Assembly (NCBI GenBank): GCA_947650285.1
Contig: CANTFL010000090.1
Location: 1,116,001 to 1,180,000, forward strand
Origin: Hyaloperonospora brassicae
Lineage: Eukaryota; Oomycota; Peronosporomycetes; Peronosporales; Peronosporaceae
DNA length: 64,000 nucleotides
Direction: 5' to 3'
The notes under the pieces were generated by a model, which was given only the letters and a program-made list of their open reading frames with translations, was not told the DNA's origin and did not search any database. Below are positions 1 to 11,321 of the stretch, in pieces (position 1 is the stretch's first letter; each line of letters begins with the position of its first letter). The translations under genes and the position numbers were made by a program.

Positions 1-79
1 GATGTCGGGCGTACGCACCCTTGTATTGTAATCAATACAAGGCCTTGCTCAATTATCTGAGCAAAGCGTGCCCCTCTAC
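1..79 (+). repeat. Probable 5' LTR remnant (3' end only)
   Basis: Bases 1-79 resemble the last 78 bases of the LTR ending at 7866. Shared landmarks are an opening GA(T/C)GTCGGG(C/A)GTACGCA and a closing GCGTGC block just before the LTR end. Identity is only moderate, which fits an old insertion. No clear tRNA primer binding site follows. The call rests on position and this similarity. Confidence 0.55.
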
Positions 80-222
80 GCCTAGTAGCACTTAATAAAT
101 CTTCCGACGACCACCCACCTTATCCATCATGAACGTAAGGGGTGAGGAAGAGAGCTTTAACGCCACACGTGAAGGCCATTCCATAACCATTCGAGTGACC
201 TCGAATGGGTCGCGGTAGGGCG

Positions 223-1440
223 AATGAGCTCTACCGTGGGCGACATTGGCGTTATTGCTATGTTGGAATCTCTTGACAGGGACCAACAACATGCCTCTAT
301 TGCCAGGTCCATTCAACATGAACTTGGCGCCGAACGGGAAAAATATGCCTTGCTTCACCAGCAAGGATCTCAATAGGCTGAGCAGTTGAGAGCATTCGGT
401 GCTCAACAGACAGAGCTGTTGATACAGCATCAATTTAATGCTGCTGTGAGTGAGACGACATACACGCGTCGTTTCGAAACCCTGAAGATAGACATCTCTA
501 ACTACAGGGGAGTAGAGGAAGACTTCCTGTTTAGATGGTTTGTCGAACTAGACATAGCCATAAAGAGACGTTGCATCGTCGACGACGAAATGCAAGTTGA
601 ATTTGCCCATTCCACCTTGGCTGAACGCGCGAAGTCTTAAGCCTTAGGGCTCAAGATCCACAACCCATATTCATTTGGATCTGCAAGTCTCAGCTCAGAC
701 AAACGTTTAAGCCGCCACGAGCCGAGATTCGGGCTCGTACTGAATTTTTAAGAAATATATATGGCGAACAGGATGGTCATGCTTACTCGCAGCACATACG
801 ATTCCTCTCAATTTGCATAACTGCCAACTAGATAGATGAACACACGAAAATTATTGTGTTCAATCAGGGTCTACTTTGGGGGCCTGTCAAGACCCAACTG
901 TTCCGTTTGGGAATGGAGACACTAGATCAAGCGATCTTAAAGGCGGAACAGGAGCCATTTAGTTTGAGACAGGCTCAAATTAATTTGACTACCTATTGTC
1001 AGCGAGACAACAGGAAAGCGGAGTTCCAGAACCAATGGACCTCTGTTATGTTGAAAACGAGAGAACTCGCTCTTTTAACAACAAGCTATTGCAGAGGAGC
1101 AATCGCTGTCAGAAGCCAGGTCACTAAACTGTTGAGTGTAGTGCCCCACGCGAAGTGTCTCGCGGCACTTTTAGAAATTGTCGATTGACTGCCAAGAAGG
1201 ACAGCAGCTATAGGTTCGTCGCTAATACGAAGTCGCAACAGCAAAGCGGACCATCAAAAAAATGGCCGGGGTACGTAGGGGCGGAGCACCCTAATGATCT
1301 AGAAACATCAAGGGAATTTGATAATCTCTTGACGAAAGTTGCTCCAGACACACAATCATTGTGTGTCTCTGCACCTGGTGATGAGATATCACTCATCACC
1401 TCGAAGTCGCAAGTAAGAAAGATTTGTCACTCTGCGCCCT
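223..1440 (+). pseudogene. gag relic of the left Gypsy element
   Basis: A frame opening at the ATG at 223 encodes a short coiled coil and then a capsid-like segment around 455-640 with the motif RRFETLKIDISNYRGVEED and, downstream, RWFVELDIAI, typical of oomycete Gypsy Gag. A stop interrupts the coil near 378 and another ends the segment at 640. Capsid sequence resumes in another frame at about 856-1010 (FRLGMETLDQAILKAEQE). Near 1100-1150 a zinc knuckle can be traced (CQKPGH, stop, TVEC), with its first cysteine lost. Gag would package element RNA into particles; this copy cannot. Confidence 0.85.
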
Positions 1441-1740
1441 AATTGACTGCGGGGCGTCAAACAATTTTGCTAGCCGCCAGTCACTAGAGGCTGGAAGACT
1501 TAACTTCGTCGAGCGCGACATCCCTCAAACGAAAATGACGGTACTTCTAGCCACAGGCGCATCGATAACCGTGTAGTAGGTATAACCTGCACCTTAATAG
1601 GGCGAATAGTATAACGATGATTTTATCGTACTGGATCTGGATGACAAATTTGATTTCAATTTGGGATCGCCTTGGCTCAGGAGGTAAAATCCAAAAGGTG
1701 AGCTGGCAGCATCGATCCGCAAAGATGCATGCCACTCATT
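1430..1740 (+). pseudogene. Retropepsin-like protease relic (pol)
   Basis: A short stretch around 1430-1575 reads LIDCGASNNF, the degenerate active-site D-[ST]-G-A of a retroviral-type aspartic protease. About 50 codons later VLDLDDKFDFNLGSPWL matches the C-terminal part of the Gypsy protease domain. The two halves are in different frames, with a stop between them. In a live element this enzyme would cut the Gag-Pol polyprotein. It lies between the zinc knuckle and RT, as expected. Confidence 0.75.
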
Positions 1741-2298
1741 CATCCGATAGCCATCGAATGAACGTCATGGAGAGTCCACAAGCGTGTGGATGTACTGCTA
1801 GTGAGTGATATGGCCTCACTGTACGACTGCACAAGACCTCATTGTGGCTGATCACTACACTGGAGCAAGATTCCGGCGGCTGTGTTAGAACACAGGCAGA
1901 TCCGAAGGTCCACCACTCGAATAAGTCGAGTGGATTGGGGCATGGATGTATGCCTAGCGGGCAACATCGTAGAAAGAGGAAAAATGTTGCCATCAAAGGG
2001 GAACACGGTCATCCTAGTTCGACTGGAGAGTTGACCTTGGAGGATCAGTCCCTGACTGTGGTTTCACAGCCATAGTCAGAAGACGTCGAGGGAAAAATTC
2101 TTCACGTGCTTTAGAAAGGGGCTCCTCAAGAGTCTCATGTTGAGGGACTAGGCCCTCAGCAACCTGCGGAAACAAGTTCCCAGGAAGAAACCGATACGTT
2201 GAACTTCTTGGTAAATGACGAATCAAATATAGGCACTTATACTCTTGATCTGATTGTGCCTCCAAATTTCACTTCGGAGATAACTCAATTGCCAACGC

Positions 2299-3770
2299 TT
2301 GAACCCAAACATTTCTTTCGTTATCTGCGTAGTGGCAAAGTCTAGCAGATCTGCATACTCGTTACAGAGAATGAGTATGTGGCCAATAATCGGTCGGCAA
2401 CAGTATTTGCTGAGAACGAGACGGGTTCTCAGCAGCTCAACGATGGACGAAAGTGTCCTCGATGAGAAGACTCGGATTGAGCGACACACGTCCCAATCCT
2501 GGGAGTCACTTCAGGTAAATCCTTTGTATGAGTATTTGATCGAATTCAAGGACGTATTCCCTGAATCCGTACCTTGCGAGTTGCCTAAGGACAAAGGCAC
2601 TCGACACGAGATCGAGCTCAGACCGGGCTCGAAGTACTGTGTCATGAAGCAGTGGCCACTGCCTCGTGGACAAGTACTAGCTATCCACAAGTTCTTTGCC
2701 GATCGCTTTGCAGCGGGCCATGTGAGGGAATCAACATCCCCTCATAGCTCTCCGACCTTCTGTGTGCGAAAGGCCGCAGGAGGATGGCGGATAGTTCACG
2801 CATTCAACAAGTTTAATACTGCAACGGTACCGGCTCAGACGCCGATACCGAGGAAGGACGTAATCATAGATGGCATGTCAAAGAGTACGATCTTTTCGTC
2901 CATGGATCTGATAAATGGATTCCATCAGATCCTCATGCGTGAACGGGACATCCCGTACACAGCAGTGAGCAACCCCAGCGGTATGATGTGGGAGTGGCTA
3001 GTGATGCCAAAGGGGCTGAGCAATGCCCCTGCAACGTTCAAAAGATGTGTTACAAATCTGTCGAGACCGGTGCGTGAATTTCGCACCGAGTTACTTCGAC
3101 GATGTGTTCGTCCATAGTCGGGCTATGGACGGAAAGACGGACGTTGAAGTACATAGAACTCACGTTCGTCAGGTCCTTCAACTTATGCGCCAGCATAAGC
3201 TGTACGCAAACCGCAAGAAGTGTATATTCGCGGCTAGCAAAATACCACTTCTTGGGTGCATCGTGGGTAAACACGGCGTACGCCCTGATCCCGAAAAGAT
3301 CAAGGCGATCACCGACCGGCCCGTGTCAGTCGATTCAAGGGTTTGTAAGTTTCTTGGGCTAGCGGCGTACTTGCACAAGTACTCGCGCAAATACGCCGAG
3401 ATGACTGTTCATCTTTATTTTTTACTCAAGAAAAATGTGAAGTGGTCATGGAACTCTGACGGGGAGCGTTCCTTTGAAGGTATCAAGCAAAGCTTGATGC
3501 AATAGCCCATACTGGCGATTGCAGATCAGGACAGCCCATTCCATGTAGTCTGTGACGCCAGAGATTTTGCGATCGGATGTGCGCTGATGAAGCTCGATAC
3601 AGATGATGAAGCGCGCTTTACTTGATATTAATCGCGTCAGCTGCAAGCAGCCGAACGCAATTATACAGTCCATGACAAGTAACTCCTTGCCATGAAGTAC
3701 GCACTGAGCTAAGTTTCGCGTCTATCTCTTAGGAGATAGACCGTACATCGTCTATACGGACCATGCGTCA
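2299..3770 (+). pseudogene. Reverse transcriptase / RNase H relic (pol)
   Basis: The 2299-3117 frame holds the RT finger and palm motifs: a PLP-like entry (WPLPRGQ), a SPTFCVRKAAGGWR block, SSMDLINGFHQI (motif A aspartate) and MPKGLSNAPATF (motif B). The catalytic YFDDV motif is about 3100, in the overlapping 3023-3505 frame, so a frameshift lies between about 3050 and 3100. The connection runs through GCIVGKHGVRPDPEKI. After a stop at 3505, RNase H sequence begins (HVVCDARDFAIGCAL at about 3540-3590) with its first acidic residue present. The element is clearly inactive. Confidence 0.9.
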
Positions 3771-5500
3771 CTTCGCACTGCCGTACACAGTCCACGCCTC
3801 TCACAACGAATTGCGATGTGGTGGACTTTCTTTGCGTTGTATAATTTCTTCGTCATGTATCAACCAAAACGACTCAACGTCGTCGCTAATGCGCTATAGC
3901 GCCGACCCAATTTCGAGCCGGGCGCGAAATTTTATCAGTGGGGACAAGCCTACTGTTGCTGAACTAACGGTCAGGGTCTCGTCGCCAACATTTCTTGATG
4001 ACGTGAGAAAGGCCTGCACAGAAGATAAGGATCTTCTGCGCTTCGTGGATCATCTGGCAAATCCATCTTGTAAGTTGTCGAACGAATTAGCCGCTTTGTA
4101 ACGTTCCTCGTCGGATCGGTACACAACACACAACGAGTTGCTATAACCGTACTGCCGTTGCCGGTGACACGCCTCGTGTCGTCGTCCCCGCCTATGATGA
4201 TTTGCGCATGTGCTTCATCAATTAGTATCACGAAGTCGCGACAGGTGGCCATCGTGGTAGGGAAAGACTTACCGTACGGTAAGTCGTGACTTTTACTGGC
4301 CCCGACGGTATCATTTTGTACGCAAGTACATTCGTGCTTGCGAGGTTTGCCAACGGGTGTGAAGCCTAGTCCATCATCCCGTGCACCATTACAGCCTCTA
4401 CCTGTCTCGGCGGAGTTCTTACAGTCCGTTTCCATGGACTTAGTCTTCCGTTTGCCCAAAGACGACCACATGGATAAGGATATTATTGTGCTCGTTGACC
4501 AGTTCAGCAAGATGGTGCATCTTGCTGCATTACAATCGTCAAAATATCGTGCGTTTATCGACACGATATTTCGACTCTACCAGTTAACCCGTCAAATTGT
4601 GTCCGACCGTGACCCTCGGTTCACGGCAGAGTTTTGGCCATCCGTGTTCCGATCGCTCGAAACGCCTTTAACGATGTCAACATCTGACAATCCTGAAACA
4701 TAAAGTCAGACTTAACGTGCTGAATGTGTCCTCAAAGAGATTATTCGAGGATACGTCCATTCGTTCTCGAGTTAGAGCGACTTCCTACCGATAGTGGAAT
4801 TCTACATCAATAATTCGGTGCATGCTTCAAATTCAGCACACACCGTTCTTCGTGAATGGCTTACACGATCCACGTCTTCTCACCCTCTTAGAGTGTGACT
4901 CTTGTATAAGAGGGAGTGACTCGCTTTCGCAAATACCGTTTTGGCATTTGCTCATCATGTGTTGACGCTAAGGTCGTCACGTATGATGCTGATGTCAATC
5001 ATGTCGACATCGAAGAAATTAATTATCTCAAAAATTGCGATGACGCTTTTATTAATTCAGACGATGATGACAATGCTGGTATTTTCAGCTTCTCCAACGA
5101 ATATACCAGAGAGGATAATGAAACCCTCGCTGATTAACAGAAAGTGGAGAGGACTCTTTCTGCAGTTCGCACAAAGCGAACTGGACCAAATAATGTCTCG
5201 TCGGAGAAAGAATTTCTGCTGGCTCGAGAAGCAATGGTCCGTTTCGTGCAGGATTCCATCGCTCACGCGTTTGACCGGCGGAAACGAAACGCTGACAATA
5301 ACGGAAGAGCAAAAGATCGTTCATTAATTGTAGTCAATTTATTCCCATTATCTACGGTAAATCCACGTAGACACGTAGTGACTAATGTGGGAAGCAGTAA
5401 AACTATGCTAAAGTAACTCGGCATCTTTCGTGTTCTTCACCGACAAGACAACTCATACACGATTGAGAAGCCACGTAAAATGCAACGCATCCTACATTTC
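3763..5500 (+). pseudogene. Integrase relic (pol)
   Basis: Fragments of the HHCC zinc-binding domain are seen near 4190-4355 (YHEVATGGHRG, later ACEVCQRV), in shifted frames. The catalytic core at 4338-4703 has MDLVFRLPKDDHMDKDIIVL (first D), then SDRDPRFTAEFW (second D). A KEIIRGYVHSF stretch about 4735 fits the third acidic residue. The C-terminal tether is clear at 5144-5416 (LLAREAMVRFVQDSI, then HVVTNVGSSK), followed after a stop by FRVLHRQDNSYTIEKPRKM. At least six breaks are visible. In an active copy this enzyme inserts the cDNA. Confidence 0.88.
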
Positions 5501-5537
5501 ACGTGGGGACTCCCCGCCCGTGCTGTCATACGAGCCT

Positions 5538-7258
5538 TTATCCGACGATGAAGATAGCCCTTACGTTCAAAACCTCCATAAGACTTTTGCGCTTGCGCTC
5601 CAGGCGATCGATCTGGACGCGCAATGAGGAGACCTCGACACTCAACTGAGCAATCTACTTGCGAGCTGTCCCCATCTCTTCGACGAGGGAACGGACCTCC
5701 CGCTCGACCTGAAGCTGCGCGAGGGCATACTCAGCACGATCCTTCGCACGATTGGACTTACGATTATATCAGTTCTTCCTCACATAATCGGTCAGAGCGT
5801 AGCGTCTGACCATTTCGTGCTCCAAATCCTCGCACAATTTAACGATTGCGCGATCTATCTCATGTTGGTCGAGATGGTGAGTCGAATGACTTACAGGAGG
5901 ATATTTCTCCTCCTCCACATCGTTTAGTGGACTCACACGGGGGTCAATGCTTCCTTGTGAAGCGTATCGTGAACCACCATGACGATTTAGGATCAAGGGC
6001 GACTTATCTTGTCCAGTGGCTAAAGTATCCACACACGTGGAACACCTGGGAGTAACGCTCTCAGATGATGGTGGATAATTCTGGTCTCGTCGAGCAGGAA
6101 GACTAGAGGCATCTTTTGATGATGGTGAGCCATCGTCTCAGAAAACCATGGAGCGTTCGTAAACGGATTGTAAAGTCTCAATCTCTTGGTACATCTCGGA
6201 CGACATGCGCGCCGTCCAATAGAGCTGATAGGGAGGAACGCCTCCCTAGGGGTGCGAATAGAGTTGCCAACACAACTCTGACGATTCTCCTCCACGATAG
6301 TCTAAGCCTGCCTTTCGAGACAATCAATGCAATTAAAACTGAGCACCGGTAGACTAATTCTGTCTATACCTATTGCAAGCTGAAACAAGCTTGTCTGTCA
6401 AAGCTTCTCGGTCAAAATTTTCAATGATACCAATAAGTGTATTCCACGCCTGCACCAACAAAATTTCGTCTCTGTTGAAATTGCTGTGGTACCATCGATG
6501 TCTGAAAAAGCCATCGATGGGATCAAAATAAGTGCAATATTCACTCGCACTGACATCAAGACTATGGAGTCTTGACGAATCGAGGAGTGGGATCCGATAA
6601 TTTCTAGTGGTATAACCATACTACTGCCCCAGATTGCGTCGGAAAGGCATCCATGGTTTGTTTTCAGGAGCAGATCGAAACTTGTTACGATCTTGCTCCT
6701 CTTGCGTAGTGCCAACATATATATTGGCACTATGATCGCCGCAATCACTGGGATTGATACAGCTACGATGACTGCATGAAGAGTCATCGGCGTCGTCACG
6801 ATGACTAACGTCCGCATGTTTTTCACTAGCATCATATAATTGCGAGTGCGATCGGTTCAATCTCCGCGACGAGCACTCAGACTCGTCGGATGAGCCAAAC
6901 ATTTCGTGGCGCAGAATCTTATCGAATTGCCACGAGTCTTAGCATTTGTGAATTCCGCACCCACAGCTTTACGGGCAAGCTTTGCGGTAGACTTCGATTC
7001 AGACCGGGAGTCTGACTCACCCGAATAGACAGCCTCTATTTCGGGGTCGACGTCCATGGGACTACCACCCGCAGACGAAGCTGCACGTGGATGACCATGT
7101 GCTCCTTAAACATTGGATGTTGCAGGCTGATTGTCAGCAGCAGCAGGCGAAGAAACTCCTGATGCCGAGTCTTCGATTGCTTGTGCGCCGGCTGGACATA
7201 TCCGTGCAGCCGCTTTAGAGGCGGCCTTGTTCGCGCAGCGCATAGATAAAATCGTCAT
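5538..7258 (-). pseudogene. Antisense frame of the left Gypsy element (coiled-coil protein), decayed
   Basis: Reading the minus strand from the ATG at 7258, the translation aligns along its length with the + strand frame at 62482-64000, which sits in the same place in the right-hand element. Matching landmarks are a serine/acidic N-terminal part, KPWMPF against KPWHLP, FFRHRWYHSN against FLKHRWYNGN, GGSRYA opposite the chromodomain, and a coiled coil (KDRAEYALAQLQVEREVR against KDRSEFAFAQLENEREKR). Frameshifts and stops break this copy. A stop at 5538-5540 is the likely end. No function is known to me. The composition suggests a self-associating structural protein; that is inference. Confidence 0.7.
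5925..6055 (+). pseudogene. Chromodomain at the C terminus of pol (left element)
   Basis: The + frame reads FLVKRIVNHHDD, then YLVQWLKYPHTWNTWE, which is the beta-strand and aromatic-cage pattern of a chromodomain (Y-L-V-x-W-x-x-Y-P-x-x-x-x-T-W-E). It follows the integrase tail after an R/P/S-rich linker. Chromodomains on Gypsy integrases usually guide insertion to marked chromatin. The whole segment is also covered by the antisense frame at 5538-7258. A stop follows directly at about 6056, and further pol-tail-like sequence continues to about 6352. Confidence 0.85.
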
Positions 7259-7380
7259 GCGCTGAGAAATTCAGAATGAGAAGTCAAAATCTACAAGTAT
7301 TCCATTTCCCCCAGATCAACAAGACGGTATCCACTATGTTACCAAACAATTCAATCGCTCATCACAGTGTCTATTGGTTA

Positions 7381-7394
7381 TGGGGGCGGGGTGA
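7381..7394 (+). promoter_or_regulatory. Polypurine tract of the left element
   Basis: TGGGGGCGGGGTGA lies directly against the TGTAAC start of the LTR at 7395. A purine run at this position primes plus-strand DNA synthesis in LTR elements. It fixes this LTR as the 3' LTR of a + strand element. Confidence 0.7.
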
Positions 7395-7866
7395 TGTAAC
7401 GGGGTGAGCCCGTTACATAAATTTCTGTACGAACGCACCAATATTTAACCCTATATTTACGATAATATATAATCAACATTACTCTAGAAGAGATCGGGTT
7501 GGCGGAAACATTACCCCCGAGGGTAATAGTTGTTTGATGGGTTGCTACACCTACTGGTTGATGAAGACGCTACATCAACCAAATTAATCATTAATTGCTG
7601 CTGGACGCGCGCATTGGGTGGTGAGCGAGAAACCCACATAGGAGATTGTATTTTAATATAGCTAGATTTTTTACGACAAAGAAATTTTTTTAGGAAACTA
7701 AACTATATTAAATACAGTTATATTTTTCCTTAAACAGAGCTTTTGAGTTCCTTTTACTTCCTCGGTCTTCCTCACGCTACGTAAACGTGACGTCGGGAGT
7801 ACGCAGCATTGTGTTCTATCAACACATAGTCATATTATAAATCTGGTTAGAGCGTGCTCCGTTACA
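7395..7866 (+). repeat. 3' LTR of the left Gypsy element
   Basis: The LTR starts TGTAACGGGG and ends CTCCGTTACA, a TG...CA terminal pair extended to TGTAAC...GTTACA. Its middle part (GGTTGATG..., GCGCGCATTGGGTGG) aligns with the reverse complement of the LTR at 61911-62353, so the two elements are relatives. The first 23 bases form a hairpin (TGTAACGGG, 5-base loop, CCCGTTACA). Promoter and polyadenylation signals of the element would lie here; I could not place them. Confidence 0.8.
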
Positions 7867-10800
7867 AATAAGGCAAGACGCACTATGGACTGATAATACT
7901 AAAACCGTATTTTCTTTTCTCCTACTACACTTATTTGTCTTATACCAAGTCTTTCTCTCTGTGCGTACAGTGTACGCTAGTTAACAAGGGCACTATTTAT
8001 CACCATAATCAGTGAGATCTTTCTACGCACTATCGTCAGTGCGTTACTCTCAGTGCCCGTTTACATCGAGAGCCTAAGTGACATCGCCCTTCCTTAGACT
8101 AGCGACTAACCAAAGAAGGAGTAAGAGTTTAATTTTCCAGATGCTTCTGTACACTTAATCTCCACTGTGATATATCGAGGCGCTCTACACGCTGTCCAAG
8201 TCCTGCATGTAGTTCAGGCAGCTTATTATGCGCACACTTGAGGATTCCCGACTTATCTTCTCATCTCTAGCTCATCGGATTTTTCGCATCTGGTGGCATC
8301 ACGGTTCGTATCCTTGGACTCGTCCGTGACAACAGTGGCTTTAGTTGAGCTCATTACCATTTTTAGCAGTCAGGTGCGTGCAATAGAGTGGTAGGTACTG
8401 GGTGGAAGACAAACTAGTATATCTACTTGCTGTTTGATATGCACTGCTATCACGATCATTCGCTAGCTTCTTTTGGGCTAGTCGAGCACGCATGCTACGC
8501 TCCATCGTCCAATAAGACGATATGTGCGACCGTGCGAGTGATCGGCCAAAACTGGTGTACTAGTCTATTTAATGTCGACTATGCCTAAAGTCCGTTAGAA
8601 ACCAACAAGAACGTCACGATAATGCTTTCGGACATAAGAAAGGTGTCTTGTTGACCAAGCACGCGATACTGGTAGACTATTGCGGTAGATACAAATCCGT
8701 ACCTTCTAACGGCGGTAGTAATTATGGCGATAGATCTTATATCGCGGTATTGTTGCTACGAAGATAGACGCACTATCGTCATATGCTTCGGAAGGCTTGA
8801 TGAAGATATTTGTAGCAGCTCAGTCCTCTTAGCCCACATCAAAGATGAGATACAATACTCTGATACTCCATGATGCGATACATTCCCAAAAAAGTCGCTC
8901 TACATGCGAGGACATTCAACTATGATGCTTGCATCGTAGTGTTTATGTTTGTTGTAGAAAAGATACCAGCGTGTCACCCTGTGCGTTCATATTTAAAATC
9001 CATATGAGTCAGCAGCGACGAAAGACTGACCCGACACCTTCGAATAATTAGAAATGCTCTTTGCTGGAGCAATTTTACAAATAGCCCTAAAAGTACCGAT
9101 GTATATCCATATGATCCCCGGCATGTATGTGTAGATTTGGTCGTGCAGTGCACATCAAAAATGCATATCTTATTGGAAAGCATTCAAGCATTCGATGCGC
9201 CTTTTTACTTTCTACATCTTGTGGTGCTGCATTCGCTTTTCGATCATTCGGCTTCTGTTTATATTAGTGATTATCTGGCGCATGATTAATATCCTTATTC
9301 CATCGCTGTATTCGAAAACAGAACATTGGGAGCTAAATATAGGCACTGCTATCCACCACTCATTTTTCGCTGACCACAACTCACCCTCCATTATAATATT
9401 GTGATTGGCTAAATAAAATATTCGAAATGAACACACAAATCTTCTTTCGCGTGAGTTACAATGTACGCTCTGTAGTATACTAATATAGGCTTCGACGTTC
9501 ACAACACCACTTTCATCAGCATAATTTTTATCTTAACACTAGTATCTTGTGCAGCCTTCTTGACAAGAGCTGGCGCATGTAAATGTAGATTGGAGTTGTC
9601 ATAGCGGACACTCCCTTCCGAGTCGACGCCCCAGCTGATCGATTTCGTAACTGTAGTTTGTAATTTGTGTAGTTACACCAAGTTCTAGAAGGTTCTTAGT
9701 CGTTGAGCTCAGGATGGAGCAAGATCTCACTTCTAGATTGATAAAGCCACTGTCGAGACCCCCGGCGGGGGCATTACGAGTCTGGCACACTCTTTAATAT
9801 CGAAGTCATTGACCATACTTTGTCAATTTCCTACATGTTGCACCCACATTAATCGAAAAAGAATGAAGCGCACTAAAGAAATTTTGAAGAAGGATCCTCG
9901 TTCAGGCAGCAGGAAAATCTTGACCACCTAGATGTGCTACCGGCAGCGGAGCTCCTCAGTGTGTTTGTCCAGCATGTCTTCATGTGTCCTGTTCGTTTTA
10001 GTGGGCAAGAGAGTATGGGAACTGATCGCAGAATTGGATTCGGTGAGGTTCATCGCGATTTATTGTTCTGCTGAATTATTTGCTGTTTGTACGTCGATGC
10101 GGTAACTGCGTAGAGCCAGGACCAAACATAAGAAGATGTCGGCAATCTCTTTTAACCCCCCCCCCGGCAGTGGTCTGCAATTGTACATTTGATGATCTTG
10201 GTGCTGATGACGAATGGATATAATATTTTGATACCCACCAAAAATTTAAGAGCACTATCTGGACATGGTAGCGCTTGCACAGGGTAAAGCATAATAAAGT
10301 AATAGCTAAAAGTGTTATAACACATGTATTCTTTTTAACGATTTTATGATTTCGCTTGAACTTTTGTTATCATCAATATTGTCTAATTTTCAATTCAGCC
10401 AATTACAGCGAGAGAGAAGCATGCAGGGTAATCTAAATTGGGAGGGTGAGTGGTGGTTAGCGAAAAGAGAGCGGTGAATAGCGACCCCTAAAATAGACTA
10501 TTCCTGACAAGAGCATCTCCCCCGCTTTGCATGTGGCACAAGGAGTCAGGAGCTGAGGCCAAACCTCATCGTCGTTTGGTATGAGAGCCAGAGACGACAT
10601 CTAATTTGGCTTCTGTTGCGCTGTCAGGTAGTTGACACATTTGCCACTCGGCAGTTACTCTGTGCACATGTATTAGATTCTACAAGCTTAGCGATTTACA
10701 TAGTTGTGCGCTACGAAAGTCTGAGGAGATAAGGCTGGGCAGCCTCTGCTGGGACCATAAGCGTGATAACACGATCATGCCTTTTCCTTGTCAGACGCCA

Positions 10801-11321
10801 ATGTATTATGCTTTGTCCGAAACATAGTTTGTTCCCCCAACCGGATTACTGATAGCAAAAAGCGAGCGCCAGGGCGGCGTGCTCCCCTATCCTGGAAGAA
10901 TATACATAACTAGAGGCACGAAGCAACGGTTCATAAAGCGCATGAAGCTGTTTCTGGATATGATTGGCCCTAGCGGCTTCAAGCAGAAGCTTTGCCCCTA
11001 TTTTATCGTTCACTCGTCCATGCGTTAGTCACGTGCGAGATAAGCACGACGTGACGACCAGCTCGTGAAAAGCTGGACGCTGCAGTGGCTATGTCGACTT
11101 GACTGATGTGCTCAAATGTGAACGCGCACCACAATGTAGTGAGCCCCATCACACAACAAGAAACGTACGGGCGGTCTTTACCCGTTGAATGCGTCGATGA
11201 TTCAGCCAGCTCCTGCTATCACTGCCTGTTGCAATAAGGCGCCATACAACTTCCGAAGCAGCTTCAACTAAGTCGAACTGGTCACATCGCAAAGCCTGTC
11301 ATGCTTTTCAGTGTACCGAGT
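7867..11321. other. Gene-free interval with inverted repeats
   Basis: No open frame here has the length, motifs or spliceable structure of a gene. The one clear structure is a pair of inverted repeats at about 9326-9420 and 10387-10500. A 10-base run of C lies near 10156. A CCCCCGGCGGGGG palindrome is at about 9758. The rest looks like eroded repeat DNA. Confidence 0.6.
9326..10500. repeat. Candidate non-autonomous inverted-repeat element
   Basis: The sequence at 9326-9420 (GCTATCCACCACTCATTTTTCGCTGACCAC... ACTCACCCTCC...GATTGGCT) recurs, imperfectly and inverted, at 10387-10500 (read on minus: GCTATTCACCGCTCTCTTTTCGCTAACC, then ACTCACCCTCC and AATTGGCT). About 970 bases without a coding frame lie between the arms. 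This is the shape of a MITE-like DNA transposon or of two inverted copies of one repeat. I could not define exact ends or a target duplication. Confidence 0.45.

Larger units (their letters stand above)
1..7866 (+). mobile_element. Degenerate Ty3/Gypsy (chromovirus-type) LTR retrotransposon
   Basis: The order of recognisable parts is LTR remnant, gag, protease, reverse transcriptase, RNase H, integrase, chromodomain, polypurine tract and LTR, all read on the + strand. This is the Ty3/Gypsy order, and a C-terminal chromodomain is the mark of chromoviruses. Every coding part is broken by stops and frameshifts, so the copy is dead and old. The left edge is cut by the window. The base composition and the split frames are those of a relic, not a host gene. 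A second copy of the same broad family lies at the right end of the window in the opposite orientation (61911 onward), and its LTR is recognisably related. A long antisense frame (5538-7258, minus) overlaps the 3' part. Confidence 0.9.

Noticed and set aside
5538..7258. Second Gypsy element inserted head-to-head, with this frame as its gag
   Set aside because: The same antisense frame occurs at the same place in the right-hand element, where chromodomain, polypurine tract and LTR show that pol runs the other way. Two identical nested insertions are unlikely.
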